This document shows positions 33,502 through 42,845 of a stretch of 64,000 nt of DNA, in pieces (within the stretch, counting starts at the first letter, position 1; each line of letters starts with the position of its first letter). The notes under the pieces were generated by a model. It ran no database searches. It was not told the DNA's origin and saw nothing but the letters and a program-made list of their open reading frames with translations. Origin of the DNA: an uncultured bacterium (lineage in GTDB: Bacteria; Cyanobacteriota; Vampirovibrionia; Gastranaerophilales; Gastranaerophilaceae); NCBI GenBank assembly GCA_949290355.1, contig CASERN010000011.1, positions 434,001 to 498,000 on the forward strand. Direction: 5' to 3'. A program made the position numbers and the translations under genes.

Positions 33502-34146
33502 TTGAGAAAATTATTACTGTTAACTTTTACACTAATGTGTATGTTGTTTTCGCATGCACAAAGTCAGGCAGCTGACGTAAACTCTGTAAAAGCGACAATA
33601 GTAAAACATGCTATTGAAATGGGCGTGGATCCTGCAATTGCGTTGAGCATTGCTCGCACAGAATCAGGATTCAGACATGAAGCAAGAAGCTCTCATGGTG
33701 CAGTAGGTGTGTTCCAACTAATGCCTTCAACTGCAAGAAGAATGGGGTACAATCCTTATTCATTAAATGAAAACATTAAGGCTGGTATTACATATTATAA
33801 GAAAATGTATAATATGTTTGGTTCTGTAGAATTGGCATTGGCAGCTTATAATGCTGGACCTGGTAATGTAAAAAAATACAATGCAGTTCCGCCTTATAGT
33901 GAAACAAGACGTTTTGTTAGTAAGATTATGACAGATGTAAACAGGCAAAAGGCAAATCCTGATCCAGCAGTTTTAAAAGCGAAAAAAGGAGTTTATGCTG
34001 CTCAAAAACCAAAGAGTGTAACTCCAGTAAATGCATCTGTTCATAAACCGACATCAAAGGTTGTTGATTCTAAAGATTTGCATGTTGAAGTCTTAGAAGA
34101 AAAACCAATAGAGTTAAAGTTGGAAACTCTTACGGTTGCAATTTAA
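33502..34146 (+). CDS. Lytic transglycosylase, SLT family
   Basis: This 214-residue secreted peptidoglycan-cleaving enzyme has a signal peptide (RKLLLLTFTLMCMLFSHAQSQAAD) and the SLT lysozyme-like domain. The catalytic Glu54 lies in IARTESGF, followed by AVGVFQLMPSTARRMG and LALAAYNAGPGNVKKY. The last 60 residues are a Lys/Pro/Val-rich tail of unknown use. The TTG at 33502 is taken as the start because AGAGGA lies upstream and the signal peptide begins there. Longer frames to 33430 would bury the signal peptide. It cuts the glycan strands between MurNAc and GlcNAc for wall remodelling or assembly of envelope-spanning machines. Confidence 0.92.
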   Translation: MRKLLLLTFTLMCMLFSHAQSQAADVNSVKATIVKHAIEMGVDPAIALSIARTESGFRHEARSSHGAVGVFQLMPSTARRMGYNPYSLNENIKAGITYYKKMYNMFGSVELALAAYNAGPGNVKKYNAVPPYSETRRFVSKIMTDVNRQKANPDPAVLKAKKGVYAAQKPKSVTPVNASVHKPTSKVVDSKDLHVEVLEEKPIELKLETLTVAI

Positions 34147-34162
34147 TTCAAATTTTTTGAAG

Positions 34163-34200
34163 AAAAAAAGAGAAACGAAATACATCGTTTCTCTTTTTTT
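34163..34200 (+). terminator. Rho-independent terminator
   Basis: Sixteen-base complementary arms (AAAAAAAGAGAAACGA) with a six-base loop end in T7, just after the transglycosylase gene. Confidence 0.92.
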
Positions 34201-34289
34201 GTAAAATTTATTTACAATTAGATAAAATTTATTAAAGAAATATTTGTATCTTACCGTAATACTATTCAGAAAGGAATAATGTATCTACT

Positions 34290-36116
34290 ATGGGAATGGC
34301 AGCAGGACAAGCTAGATTATTAAGTATTACGGCAAGATTGACCGATAATGAACTTCGTTCTCAGACAATCACAAATTCTAAGTTGAGATTGGCTGATCAG
34401 TCATCAGAAGCAAGTTCTGAGTACATGGATGCATTAAATACTCAACAATTAAATTACAGTTATTATGATGCAAATGGAGCTAAAACATCTATGTCTTTAA
34501 CTCCAAACGTTTTAATGACATATAGTGATTTAAAAAATCAGTATGCTATGGTAAACTCCGCAGGTCAAGTTATGGTTAGCGGTACTGATATAAAAAACTT
34601 TGAATCATCAGATACTATGGCTGATTTTTTGTATTGTTATGGAATAGAAAAAATAGAAAATCCAAAATGGACATCTGCGATGTCAAGTATTTATGGCGAC
34701 TATTATTCTCAATTTTATGATGAGGATAATACTTTGTATAATCAAATTTCACAAATAGATATATCTGGGATATCAAGTGATTTGAGTGCAAGTGATTATG
34801 CTTCTGCAGTATCTGATTTACAGAACAATATAAGTAATTTTACAAATACAAATGATTTATCTAAATTAGGAGGAACTGCGTCCCAATGGTTAAATACTTT
34901 GAGTAATCCTCCAGAATATAGTATTTTAGATGAACCGGTATATACTGCTCCTGAGTTTAGCGATTTAATTGAGGATTTTCAAGATCTTCAATGCTTTTCA
35001 GATGTTCAAAATTCTACAGGAGATGAACGTATTGGACATATTGAACATAACTTATCAGCTTTGATATGGGGTACAAATGGATTTGCAGATGGTAATACTT
35101 TTACTAATTCTACAGGTTCTATTTCAATTTTATCAAGTTTAGCTGTAACAGAAGATAGTGTATCCTTATCTAACAGGAATATTGGTTCAAGCAACAGTTC
35201 AAAAAACTTAGCTAGAGTTTTACAATCATCAGATCAATATAGCTCAGTACAAGAAATCATTACTCAAATACAAGATTTATATTGTGATGTAGTGAATTAT
35301 TTGTATAGTAATTATAATACAGGTTCTGCCGATACAGATTTGAATTTAGGTAAATTTATTTTATTAGAAAAAAGTGCAGATGTTAAAACAGAAGAAGAAT
35401 TATATAATGAATGGAATGATTTGTATTCAAATATAATGTCTTTGACTGATAATGTTCATTCAGAACTACAAGCAAATCCTAATTTGGATTCTGATTATAC
35501 TGAATATTTATCAGATAAAGCAAAATATGAGCAGAGTATTCAAACATTTAAAGAAAGTGTTCAAACTTGGCAGAATAAATGTTCTCAAATGCAGCAATCA
35601 GTATTAAATTCATTAAATAATTTGCCAGATGAACAAATTCCTGATGATACTGATTCAAGATATCAATGGTATGTAAATCTTTGGTATAGAATGGGCGGTA
35701 CAAGTGAGACTTCAAAGGCTTCTAATTCTGCAAATAACTATAAAGAGTTAGACGAAAACCTTATGAATAATTCTGAATGGCTTCAGTTTGCATTAGAACA
35801 AGGTATAATTACTCTAGAACAAGCTACATTTAGTGAAGACGGTTCAAAAGATTACCCAAATATGGGGACTTATGATTGGAAAGCTATAACTTATACAAAC
35901 GCAAGTGATATAACATCTCAGGATGATGAGGCTGCAATTGCAAAGGCAGAGGTAAAATATAAAAATGCATTAACTGAAATAGAAAACCAAGATAAAAAAT
36001 ATGATCAAGATTTGAAAAAATTAGATACGGAACATAGTGCATTACAAACTGAGTATGAGTCAGTAAAAAGTGTTATAGATAAAAACGTTGAAAGATCTTT
36101 TAAAGCATTTTCATAA
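34290..36116 (+). CDS. Large coiled-coil protein of unknown function with MGMAAGQARLL N-terminus
   Basis: This 608-residue acidic protein has no signal peptide or membrane segment. The first 60 residues (MGMAAGQARLLSITARLTDNE, then SKLRLADQSSEA) are heptad-like. They loosely recall N-termini of flagellin/hook-junction proteins that travel unfolded through type III-like exporters, though no flagellar gene is nearby. The middle is rich in Ser, Asn, Asp and Tyr. The last 60 residues form a strong coiled coil (KYKNALTEIENQDKKYDQDLKKLD). From memory, proteins with this N-terminus recur in Gastranaerophilales genomes without assigned function. AAAGGA is 14 bases before the ATG, a rather long spacing. 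It is monocistronic with its own terminator. Confidence 0.75.
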   Translation: MGMAAGQARLLSITARLTDNELRSQTITNSKLRLADQSSEASSEYMDALNTQQLNYSYYDANGAKTSMSLTPNVLMTYSDLKNQYAMVNSAGQVMVSGTDIKNFESSDTMADFLYCYGIEKIENPKWTSAMSSIYGDYYSQFYDEDNTLYNQISQIDISGISSDLSASDYASAVSDLQNNISNFTNTNDLSKLGGTASQWLNTLSNPPEYSILDEPVYTAPEFSDLIEDFQDLQCFSDVQNSTGDERIGHIEHNLSALIWGTNGFADGNTFTNSTGSISILSSLAVTEDSVSLSNRNIGSSNSSKNLARVLQSSDQYSSVQEIITQIQDLYCDVVNYLYSNYNTGSADTDLNLGKFILLEKSADVKTEEELYNEWNDLYSNIMSLTDNVHSELQANPNLDSDYTEYLSDKAKYEQSIQTFKESVQTWQNKCSQMQQSVLNSLNNLPDEQIPDDTDSRYQWYVNLWYRMGGTSETSKASNSANNYKELDENLMNNSEWLQFALEQGIITLEQATFSEDGSKDYPNMGTYDWKAITYTNASDITSQDDEAAIAKAEVKYKNALTEIENQDKKYDQDLKKLDTEHSALQTEYESVKSVIDKNVERSFKAFS

Positions 36117-36149
36117 AAAAATCCCGCTTTTATTAATTGCGGGATTTTT
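36117..36149 (+). terminator. Rho-independent terminator
   Basis: A run of A, ATCCCGC, an eleven-base loop and GCGGGAT followed by Ts directly abut the stop of the 608-residue protein. The symmetrical A/T flanks could also serve the convergent peptidase gene. Confidence 0.88.
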
Positions 36150-36173
36150 CATTAATAATAAATATTTAAATTT

Positions 36174-37340
36174 TTATGAGTTGTATGCTTTAAACAATTC
36201 ATTTAAAATTTCTTGTCCTTTTAGCATTGATTTATAATCCAAATATTCATTTTTAGAATGCATATTGCATACTGTTGCTAGACCAAGCAGGTAGGGAACA
36301 AATTTATCGTTATTTGCATTTGTTTCATTAGCATAAATATGAGTTTCAGCGCCTGCATGGAAAGATGTTATATCAGGTTCTACTCCAACTTTTTTGGCAG
36401 CTGTTTCAAAAAGAATAGGAATATAATCATCATCTGATTTCTCAAATGGTGGAAGATGCTCTTCAAATTCTATCGATGCTTTTGCAATTTCTTTATTTTT
36501 AACGTTAAATTCATCAACGGTTAAAGTCATTTTGTTTTTTAATTCTTCTTCTTTTTTACGGCTTGAACTTCTGATAGAATAGCTAACTTCTGCATCAGTA
36601 TTAATAATATTTGTAACATTAATGTCTCCGGCAGAAATTCCGCCTAAGTTGCAGGAAGTAACAACGGTTCCTTCTTCTTCATAGAATACACCTTGTGGAA
36701 GTGAAGAAATTAAGTCTGCAATTAATTTTGCTGCATTTGCTCTTGTTTTATCTCCGATATCAATTCCTGAATGACCGCCTTTGAAGCTTTTAACTTTAAT
36801 TTTTGCTAAAGTGTAACTTGCACCAGATACTTCGCATTGACCTAAAGTATCGCTATCAAGTACAAGTACATATTTTGATTTGAAATTTTTTAAATTTGCA
36901 TTTCGTATACCTGATAAGCCGTTTTCTTCATCTCTCGTAAACATAACTTCTAGTCCGCCATGTTTCATATCTGATTTTGCAAGATTTTTTGCAAAATACA
37001 GAGCATTTGTAACACCTGCTTTATCATCTCCGCCTAAGGTTCTGTCTATTGCATGGATAAATCCGTTTTCATCCAAATATGTTTTAACCGGGCTGTCATC
37101 ACCGATTACATCCATATGAGCAGATAGCATTAGAGGTTCTTTTGTATTATCTGTTGCTGGAATATTTATTATAACATTTTTAAAATCATCGAATTTGCAA
37201 TTAATACCATTTTTATCGCAGTAGTTTTTAATCCATTCTGCAACTTTCTCTTCATGCATAGATGGAGATGGAACTTCTGCAAGATTACAGAACAAATCAA
37301 CAAGTTCATGCTCTTTTCTAATATCTTCAATCATTATCAT
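36174..37340 (-). CDS. M20 family metallopeptidase, PepT-like
   Basis: This 388-residue di-zinc peptidase is of the M20 clan. Metal-binding elements are SAHMDVIGD (His and Asp in the HxD motif), LGGDDKAGV, the catalytic/metal Glu pair in TRDEENGLSG, VLDSD, and a late HAGAETHIYA. The dimerisation (lid) domain is inserted at about 180-290 (KSFKGGHSGIDIG). The pattern is closest to tripeptide aminopeptidase PepT and related PepT-like proteins. It is likely cytoplasmic, trimming peptides from proteolysis or uptake. AGAGGA lies seven bases before the ATG. Confidence 0.88.
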   Translation of the reverse strand: MIMIEDIRKEHELVDLFCNLAEVPSPSMHEEKVAEWIKNYCDKNGINCKFDDFKNVIINIPATDNTKEPLMLSAHMDVIGDDSPVKTYLDENGFIHAIDRTLGGDDKAGVTNALYFAKNLAKSDMKHGGLEVMFTRDEENGLSGIRNANLKNFKSKYVLVLDSDTLGQCEVSGASYTLAKIKVKSFKGGHSGIDIGDKTRANAAKLIADLISSLPQGVFYEEEGTVVTSCNLGGISAGDINVTNIINTDAEVSYSIRSSSRKKEEELKNKMTLTVDEFNVKNKEIAKASIEFEEHLPPFEKSDDDYIPILFETAAKKVGVEPDITSFHAGAETHIYANETNANNDKFVPYLLGLATVCNMHSKNEYLDYKSMLKGQEILNELFKAYNS

Positions 37341-37412
37341 AGTTTTATCCTCTCTCTTTCAAAAATTATTCTAGCATTTTTTTTGACTTTTGCAAGGATA
37401 AAATTAAATTTT

Positions 37413-39779
37413 TTAATTTATATCAACGATACTTACACCATCTCCACCTTCAGAATCTTCTCCGGGACGAAATTTTGCAACGTATGGTGATGTTGATAAG
37501 AAATCTCTGACAGCTGATTTTAAAGCGCCTGTGCCGTGTCCGTGGATAATAGTTACACAGGCAAGGTTTGCAAGGCTTGCTTTATCAAGGTAAAATTCTA
37601 AACTGTCAAGAGCATCTTCAACTTTATAACCTCTTAAATCAAGAGTATTTGAAATGCTTGTTTTTCTAAGTTCAAATTTTTCAAAAGAACTTGGTCTATA
37701 GACATTTTCTTTTTTTTCATATGTTGCATCATAAGGTGCTAGTTTGTTTGTTTTTATTTTAGTTTTAAAATTGCCCATTTGGACTATTACATAGCTATTT
37801 TTGTCTGGAAATGATAATAGTGTAACTGGTTGATTTAATTCTTTAAGAATTAATTTATTTCCAATTTGTATTTTTGTCCAATCAATTTCTTCATATTGTT
37901 GTTTTTCATCGTATTCAGATAATTTGCCTCTGAATTTTTGCTCTGTTTGTGCAAGTCTTGCATAAGACCGGCGCGCAATCTTTTCAGATTTTTCTCTGCG
38001 TAATTCGTCGAGAATATCTTTTATTTCAGCTTTTACTTCTAATAATTCTCTGTCGAATTTATCTTTGATGACTTTTACAGTTTTCTTTTTATCTTTTTTC
38101 AATGATGCAAGAGATTCTTCATATTCTGATTTTAGGTTTTCGGAAGTTTCTTTTAAATTCTCTGCTTCTTTAAGATTTTGTGCAAGTTTTGCTTGGGTTT
38201 CCTGTAATTTTTCTACAACAATAATTGACGGATCTTTAGTTGAAACTACTATGTTTTTAGCTTTGTCCACGATATCTTTTTCAAGCCCCAAATTTTGAGC
38301 AATAGAGATTGCATTGCTTAATCCTGGTATACCTATAAGTAGTTTATATGTGGGTTTTAAAGTTTCTGTATTGAATTCGACAGAAGCATTTTTGAAGAAA
38401 GGATTTGTATATTCAAGAGCTTTTAGCTCTCCATAGTGGGTTGTAACTGTTGATAAAACTTGTTTTTGAGCAAGTTTTTCTAATATTACTTGAGCGAGTA
38501 CTGCACCTTCTATCGGATCAGTTCCTGCACAAATTTCATCTAAGATTACAAATGATTTTTCATTACTTTGGTTTAATATTTCTATAATATTTGTCATATG
38601 AGATGAGAATGTAGACAGGTTTTGTAAAATGCTTTGATCATCTCCTATGTCTGCAAAAACGTTTTCAAACGGGTAAATTTTTGCGGCTGTACAAGGAAGA
38701 AACATTCCGGCTTTTGCCATTAAAATGAATAAGCCTATTGTTTTTATAGTAACTGTTTTCCCGCCCGTGTTAGAGCCTGTTATGATTACCGATTTGTAAT
38801 CTTTCCCGATTTCAAAGTTATTGGTTACAACATTTTCCACATTGCCTATAAGCAGAGGGTGTTTCATATTTTCAAATTCAATGAACTTATGTGTAACTAT
38901 TTCCGGTTCAATTGCGTGAATTTTTACCGCGTAACGAGCTTTTGCAAAATGATAGTCTATTGTTGCAAGAATTTGTTCTGATAGTGCAAGTTCTTTTATT
39001 TCATCTTTCACAAGAGATGTTAAGCCTGCAAGGATTCTTATTATTTCTGACTGAATATTTGATTTTATTTCTCTGATTTTATTATTTAGCGGAACAATTT
39101 GTTCAGGTTCAATATAAAAAGTTTTGTTTGTCGCAGAAACGTCGTGGACAATTCCTGGAACTTTGCTTTTTGAAGATGCCATTACCTGAAATACAATTCT
39201 GTCATCACGTGTTGTATAGATGTTTTCTTGCAAGTGTTTTGAAAATTCTGTAGAATTTAAAAGAGAATTAACTGTATTTTTAAGATTTTTTTCATTATCT
39301 CTTAAAGCTGCGTATAATCCTTTTAATTCAGGAGTTGCATCTTGTCTTATATTTAAGTTTTCATCAAATGTTGTAAATATTTTATCTTCCAATAATCTGT
39401 CTGAAAGTAAGTTTTGTGCGGCATTTCTTATTATAGAAAGCATTGGAAGATTTTCTGATAAGAATTTTTTTACTAATCTTGAAGTTTTAAGAGTTTTTGC
39501 AACATCGATTAATTCTTCTTCTGAAAGATATGTCGCTCCCATATTTTTTTGAATTTGTTGAATGTCTGCAACAAATTCAATCGGAATATCATTCGGCATA
39601 TCAATTATGTATTTTGCTTCTGCAGTGCATTTAAGTTCATTTTTAATTTTTACGATATCATCAAAAGGCAAAGTCTTTAGACAAATTTCCTTACTTTGCT
39701 TTGTTTTTGCATAATTTGATAGCTTTTCTGCTATTTTATCAAATTCGAGAGATTTTTGGCTTTTTTCAATAATATTCAT
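37413..39779 (-). CDS. mutS2: MutS2 ATPase with C-terminal Smr domain
   Basis: This protein of about 788 residues has a MutS-like core and clamp, Walker A GSNTGGKTVTIKTIG (near residue 330), Walker B FVILDEICAGTDP, a long Glu/Lys-rich coiled-coil, a KOW-like region, and a C-terminal Smr nuclease domain (LDLRGYKVEDALDSLE, then IIHGHGTGALKSAV). MutS2 lacks mismatch-recognition domains. It suppresses homologous recombination and in Bacillus splits collided ribosomes (RqcU). I placed the start at 39779 because MNIIEKSQKSLEFDKI aligns with the usual N-terminus. An in-frame ATG at 39818 is possible. Neither has a clear ribosome site. Confidence 0.93.
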   Translation of the reverse strand: MNIIEKSQKSLEFDKIAEKLSNYAKTKQSKEICLKTLPFDDIVKIKNELKCTAEAKYIIDMPNDIPIEFVADIQQIQKNMGATYLSEEELIDVAKTLKTSRLVKKFLSENLPMLSIIRNAAQNLLSDRLLEDKIFTTFDENLNIRQDATPELKGLYAALRDNEKNLKNTVNSLLNSTEFSKHLQENIYTTRDDRIVFQVMASSKSKVPGIVHDVSATNKTFYIEPEQIVPLNNKIREIKSNIQSEIIRILAGLTSLVKDEIKELALSEQILATIDYHFAKARYAVKIHAIEPEIVTHKFIEFENMKHPLLIGNVENVVTNNFEIGKDYKSVIITGSNTGGKTVTIKTIGLFILMAKAGMFLPCTAAKIYPFENVFADIGDDQSILQNLSTFSSHMTNIIEILNQSNEKSFVILDEICAGTDPIEGAVLAQVILEKLAQKQVLSTVTTHYGELKALEYTNPFFKNASVEFNTETLKPTYKLLIGIPGLSNAISIAQNLGLEKDIVDKAKNIVVSTKDPSIIVVEKLQETQAKLAQNLKEAENLKETSENLKSEYEESLASLKKDKKKTVKVIKDKFDRELLEVKAEIKDILDELRREKSEKIARRSYARLAQTEQKFRGKLSEYDEKQQYEEIDWTKIQIGNKLILKELNQPVTLLSFPDKNSYVIVQMGNFKTKIKTNKLAPYDATYEKKENVYRPSSFEKFELRKTSISNTLDLRGYKVEDALDSLEFYLDKASLANLACVTIIHGHGTGALKSAVRDFLSTSPYVAKFRPGEDSEGGDGVSIVDIN

Positions 39780-39900
39780 AACTATATTTAAGGATAAGGA
39801 CGGCTTAATTACAATCATTTATTAACTTTTTTTGATATTCTTGCATAAAAGATTTTTTGAAAGTAAAATTATAATTAAAAGTTAGAGAGGGGAAAACATA

Positions 39901-41271
39901 ATGGCTATAGAAAGACAAAGAGTTAAAGAACAAGATAAAAATGAAAGACGTCATAATTTTGAACCGGTAGAGAGTAATTTAACCGAAGAACAAGTGAAGT
40001 TGGAAGCATCAAGATGTTTGCATTGTAAAAATCCAAAATGTGTTCAGGGATGTCCTGTAAATATTCAAATCCCAGAATTTATTCAGGCAATTAAAGATGG
40101 AGATTTAAATAAAGCTGGAGAAATTATTCGTCAGACAAGTATGTTGCCTTCTGTATGCGGTCGTGTATGCCCTCAAGAAAGACAATGCGAAGGTAATTGT
40201 ATTTTAGGTATAAAAGGAGAGCCTGTTGCAATAGGTGCTTTAGAAAGATATGTTGGTGATAATACTAAAGCTGAAATGCCTGAAATTAAACCTTCAGGTA
40301 AAAAAGTTGCAGTTGTAGGCTCTGGTTGTGCAGGCATGACAGCTGCTTGTGATTTGAGAAAAGAAGGTCATGAAGTAGAAGTATTTGAAGCATTGCATGA
40401 ATTAGGCGGTGTTTTAAGATATGGTATTCCTCCTTTCAGATTGCCTCGTGTTGTGCTAGATAGAGAAATTGAAAATTTGAAAGCGATGGGTGTTAAATTC
40501 CATAAAAATGTAATTGTTGGTAAATCTATTACCCTAAAACAATTAAAAGATGACGGTTTTGATGCAATATTTATTTGTTCAGGTGCAGGATTACCTAAAA
40601 TGCTTCACGTTCCAGGCGAAAATTTAAACGGTGTATTTTCCGCAAATGAATTTTTAACAAGAGTAAACTTAATGCATGCAGGACAACCTGATAGTCCGAC
40701 ACCTTTAAGAGTCGGTAAAAAGGCTGCAATTTTTGGTGGTGGCAACGTTGCAATGGATGCAGCCAGAACTGCTGTTCGTGTAGGTTTTGAAGAAGTTTAC
40801 ATAATTTACAGAAGAACAGAAAAAGAACTTCCTGCTCGTTTGGAAGAAATCAGGCACGCAAAAGAAGAAGGGGTTGTATTCAAATTTTTGTATGCTCCTA
40901 AAGAAATTATCGGAGAGAACGGTTACGTAAAAGCTGTTGAATTAGAGATTATGGAATTAGGAGAGCCGGATGAATCAGGCAGAAGGCGTCCTGTATCTAC
41001 TGGGAAAACCGAAATTATGGATCTTGATACTGTAATTGTTGCATTAGGGACAGGCCCAAACCCAATTATTCAAAGATCAGCAGAAGCTGACGGTATTGAA
41101 ATTATAACTGATAAAAAAGGTTATATCACAGTTGATGGAGAGACTCGTGCAACAAATATCCCGACTGTATATGCAGGTGGTGATGTTGCTCCTGTAGGTG
41201 AATCTAATGCTATTAACGCTATGGGTGCAGGTAAAAAAGCTGCAAAAGCTATTAACGAAATGTTAAAATAA
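39901..41271 (+). CDS. GltD-like NAD(P)H oxidoreductase (glutamate synthase small-subunit family)
   Basis: This 456-residue FAD/iron-sulfur oxidoreductase has an N-terminal domain with two Cys clusters (C39, C42, C47, C51 and C86, C90, C96, C100). Two Rossmann folds follow (VVGSGCAGMTAAC, and IFGGGNVAMDAA with the NADP-type loop YIIYRRTEKELPAR). It ends with the FAD-binding VYAGGDV. This architecture is shared by GltD, single-subunit NADPH glutamate synthases and NfnB/SudA. No glutamate synthase large subunit or NfnA partner is visible here, so the acceptor is undecided. GAGAGGGG precedes the ATG. Confidence 0.88.
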   Translation: MAIERQRVKEQDKNERRHNFEPVESNLTEEQVKLEASRCLHCKNPKCVQGCPVNIQIPEFIQAIKDGDLNKAGEIIRQTSMLPSVCGRVCPQERQCEGNCILGIKGEPVAIGALERYVGDNTKAEMPEIKPSGKKVAVVGSGCAGMTAACDLRKEGHEVEVFEALHELGGVLRYGIPPFRLPRVVLDREIENLKAMGVKFHKNVIVGKSITLKQLKDDGFDAIFICSGAGLPKMLHVPGENLNGVFSANEFLTRVNLMHAGQPDSPTPLRVGKKAAIFGGGNVAMDAARTAVRVGFEEVYIIYRRTEKELPARLEEIRHAKEEGVVFKFLYAPKEIIGENGYVKAVELEIMELGEPDESGRRRPVSTGKTEIMDLDTVIVALGTGPNPIIQRSAEADGIEIITDKKGYITVDGETRATNIPTVYAGGDVAPVGESNAINAMGAGKKAAKAINEMLK

Positions 41272-41272
41272 T

Positions 41273-42163
41273 ATGAAATATACATTTATACAAAAATTTA
41301 TAAGTTTGTTATTTGCGCTTTTAATTAGTGCAATACCTACTTTTGCATTGGAGCTTGATACTTCTGTTGACGATGAAATAAGAAGGACTTATGACCCGTC
41401 AAAATTAGAACAGTCTTTACCTGCATTACCAAAGACTGCTCCTACACAACAAAATACAGTTCCCAAAGTGCCGCAAACAACTCAAACTCAACAGACTGCT
41501 CCAAAGTCTTTACCGTCAACTCCTATTGCAAAACCTCAATTAGGTGTAAAAAAACTTCCAAATGAATATAAATTTGATAAATCAACTGCAATAAGAATTA
41601 AAAAAGGAACAAAATTCAGGGTAAAATCAAATTCTGTAATATCAGATTACTTGCGAGAAGGTGCGAAAGTATCTTTTTCATCGATTAGACCTGTTACACA
41701 ACGATATATAACAATTCCAGTAGGAACAAAATTTACTGCAGTTGTCGAAGATTCTCACCAGCCTCAAATGAGTGGAAATGGGGGGCTTGTTGTACTTATG
41801 GTAGATAGCATTACTGTAAATGGGCAGACAAGATCTGTTCATGGTAAAATTACAAAAGCTAATTTAAAAAATATATTTTTTAATAATATAAAAGGCAAAC
41901 GTCAATATTGGAAAGGTGTTGCAAATCAAATTGATAAAGGTGAAAACTTCTATAAAAAGACCCGCAGAACATCTTCAAAACTGGCGGATAACCCTATAGG
42001 TGTAATAATTTCACCAATTCCTACTATTACAGGAATTGTAGTTTATGCAGTAAACTTTGTAGGTTCTCCATTGTTTGCAATTTGGTCTAAAGGTGGTAGA
42101 ATTTCAATTCCTGCAGGCAGTGAATTTGAGATAAAATTGTTAGAAGATGTATATTTGTATTGA
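41273..42163 (+). CDS. Secreted hypothetical protein with Pro/Gln/Thr-rich linker
   Basis: This 296-residue protein has a signal peptide (core FISLLFALLISAIPTFA) and a disordered stretch rich in Pro, Thr and Gln (about 45-95). A beta-rich C-terminal domain has repeated 'I-P-[VA]-G-[TS]-x-F' strands: ITIPVGTKFTAVVE and ISIPAGSEFEIKLLE. These IPAG turns suggest a beta-barrel or beta-helix, but I do not recognise the family. A hydrophobic segment near residues 240-268 could be a membrane or buried helix. It starts one base after the gltD-like stop and may be co-transcribed. Periplasmic or outer-membrane location is likely. Confidence 0.7.
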   Translation: MKYTFIQKFISLLFALLISAIPTFALELDTSVDDEIRRTYDPSKLEQSLPALPKTAPTQQNTVPKVPQTTQTQQTAPKSLPSTPIAKPQLGVKKLPNEYKFDKSTAIRIKKGTKFRVKSNSVISDYLREGAKVSFSSIRPVTQRYITIPVGTKFTAVVEDSHQPQMSGNGGLVVLMVDSITVNGQTRSVHGKITKANLKNIFFNNIKGKRQYWKGVANQIDKGENFYKKTRRTSSKLADNPIGVIISPIPTITGIVVYAVNFVGSPLFAIWSKGGRISIPAGSEFEIKLLEDVYLY

Positions 42164-42259
42164 ATTAATAAATCTTAATAGACATAATAAAATAAGCAAA
42201 AAATTTTTTGTTTAAGTTTTTTGAATGCTTGTAATTTAAAATAAAAGAAAGGATAAAAA

Positions 42260-42676
42260 ATGCCCCTTAATGTAAGTTTAGATATTGCAGCCAGCAAAAT
42301 GTTGCATGCTATTGAACATAATACTCCTTCAAAAGATAGAAGAATTGGTGAGTTTTTTGATTTAGCGAATAAAAAATCTTTGCAAGGTCCAGCTTTAGTA
42401 TCTTACTATTCACAATTAAAGAAAATAGGGAAAAGTATGACTATTGCAGAAAAAGCAGGCTTGGCAGAAGATATATTCTTAAGATCTCAAAAATCCGAAG
42501 GGTTAAAAAAATCTTCAGATACATTTGTTTCTGAATTACAAAAAAAATACCCTAAATCTCTTTATGATCGAATTTCTCTAGCAAGCCATGGCTGCGTAGT
42601 ATCTGATAATGTAAAACCTCAGTCATCTTGGAAGAAATTTTTAGTTTCATTAAGTAAGTTTGTACGTGAGGCTTAA
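42260..42676 (+). CDS. Hypothetical protein, 138 residues
   Basis: This is a small, basic, helix-rich soluble protein without signal peptide. I recognise no domain. GAAAGGA lies seven bases before the ATG and a strong terminator follows, so it is very likely expressed. It stands between a secreted hypothetical protein and the membrane pyrophosphatase, with no functional hint from neighbours. Confidence 0.65.
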   Translation: MPLNVSLDIAASKMLHAIEHNTPSKDRRIGEFFDLANKKSLQGPALVSYYSQLKKIGKSMTIAEKAGLAEDIFLRSQKSEGLKKSSDTFVSELQKKYPKSLYDRISLASHGCVVSDNVKPQSSWKKFLVSLSKFVREA

Positions 42677-42696
42677 TTAGTTTTCAATATAATTTA

Positions 42697-42731
42697 AAAG
42701 CGGGTTTATTGATTTTGTAAACCCGTTTTTT
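42697..42731 (+). terminator. Rho-independent terminator
   Basis: CGGGTTTA and its complement TAAACCCG form the stem, preceded by AAAAG and followed by T6. Confidence 0.85.
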
Positions 42732-42762
42732 ACATATGATTTAATTTGATATTTTTATAGTA

Positions 42763-42791
42763 TTGTTTAATATTTTAATTTAGTTTATAAT
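42763..42791 (+). promoter_or_regulatory. hppA promoter
   Basis: TTGTTT (42763-42768), exactly 17 bases and TATAAT (42786-42791) predict a leader of about 48 bases before the hppA ATG. Confidence 0.65.
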
Positions 42792-42845
42792 ATTCTTATT
42801 AGTTTATTAGTAGTAGAGACAACTTATATTCATGAAGGAGAAAAC

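Noticed and set aside
41776-41786. A run of six G inside the secreted hypothetical gene as another switch tract
   Set aside because: Six bases is short, lies mid-gene in an intact frame, and is much less slippage-prone than the 9- and 10-base tracts.
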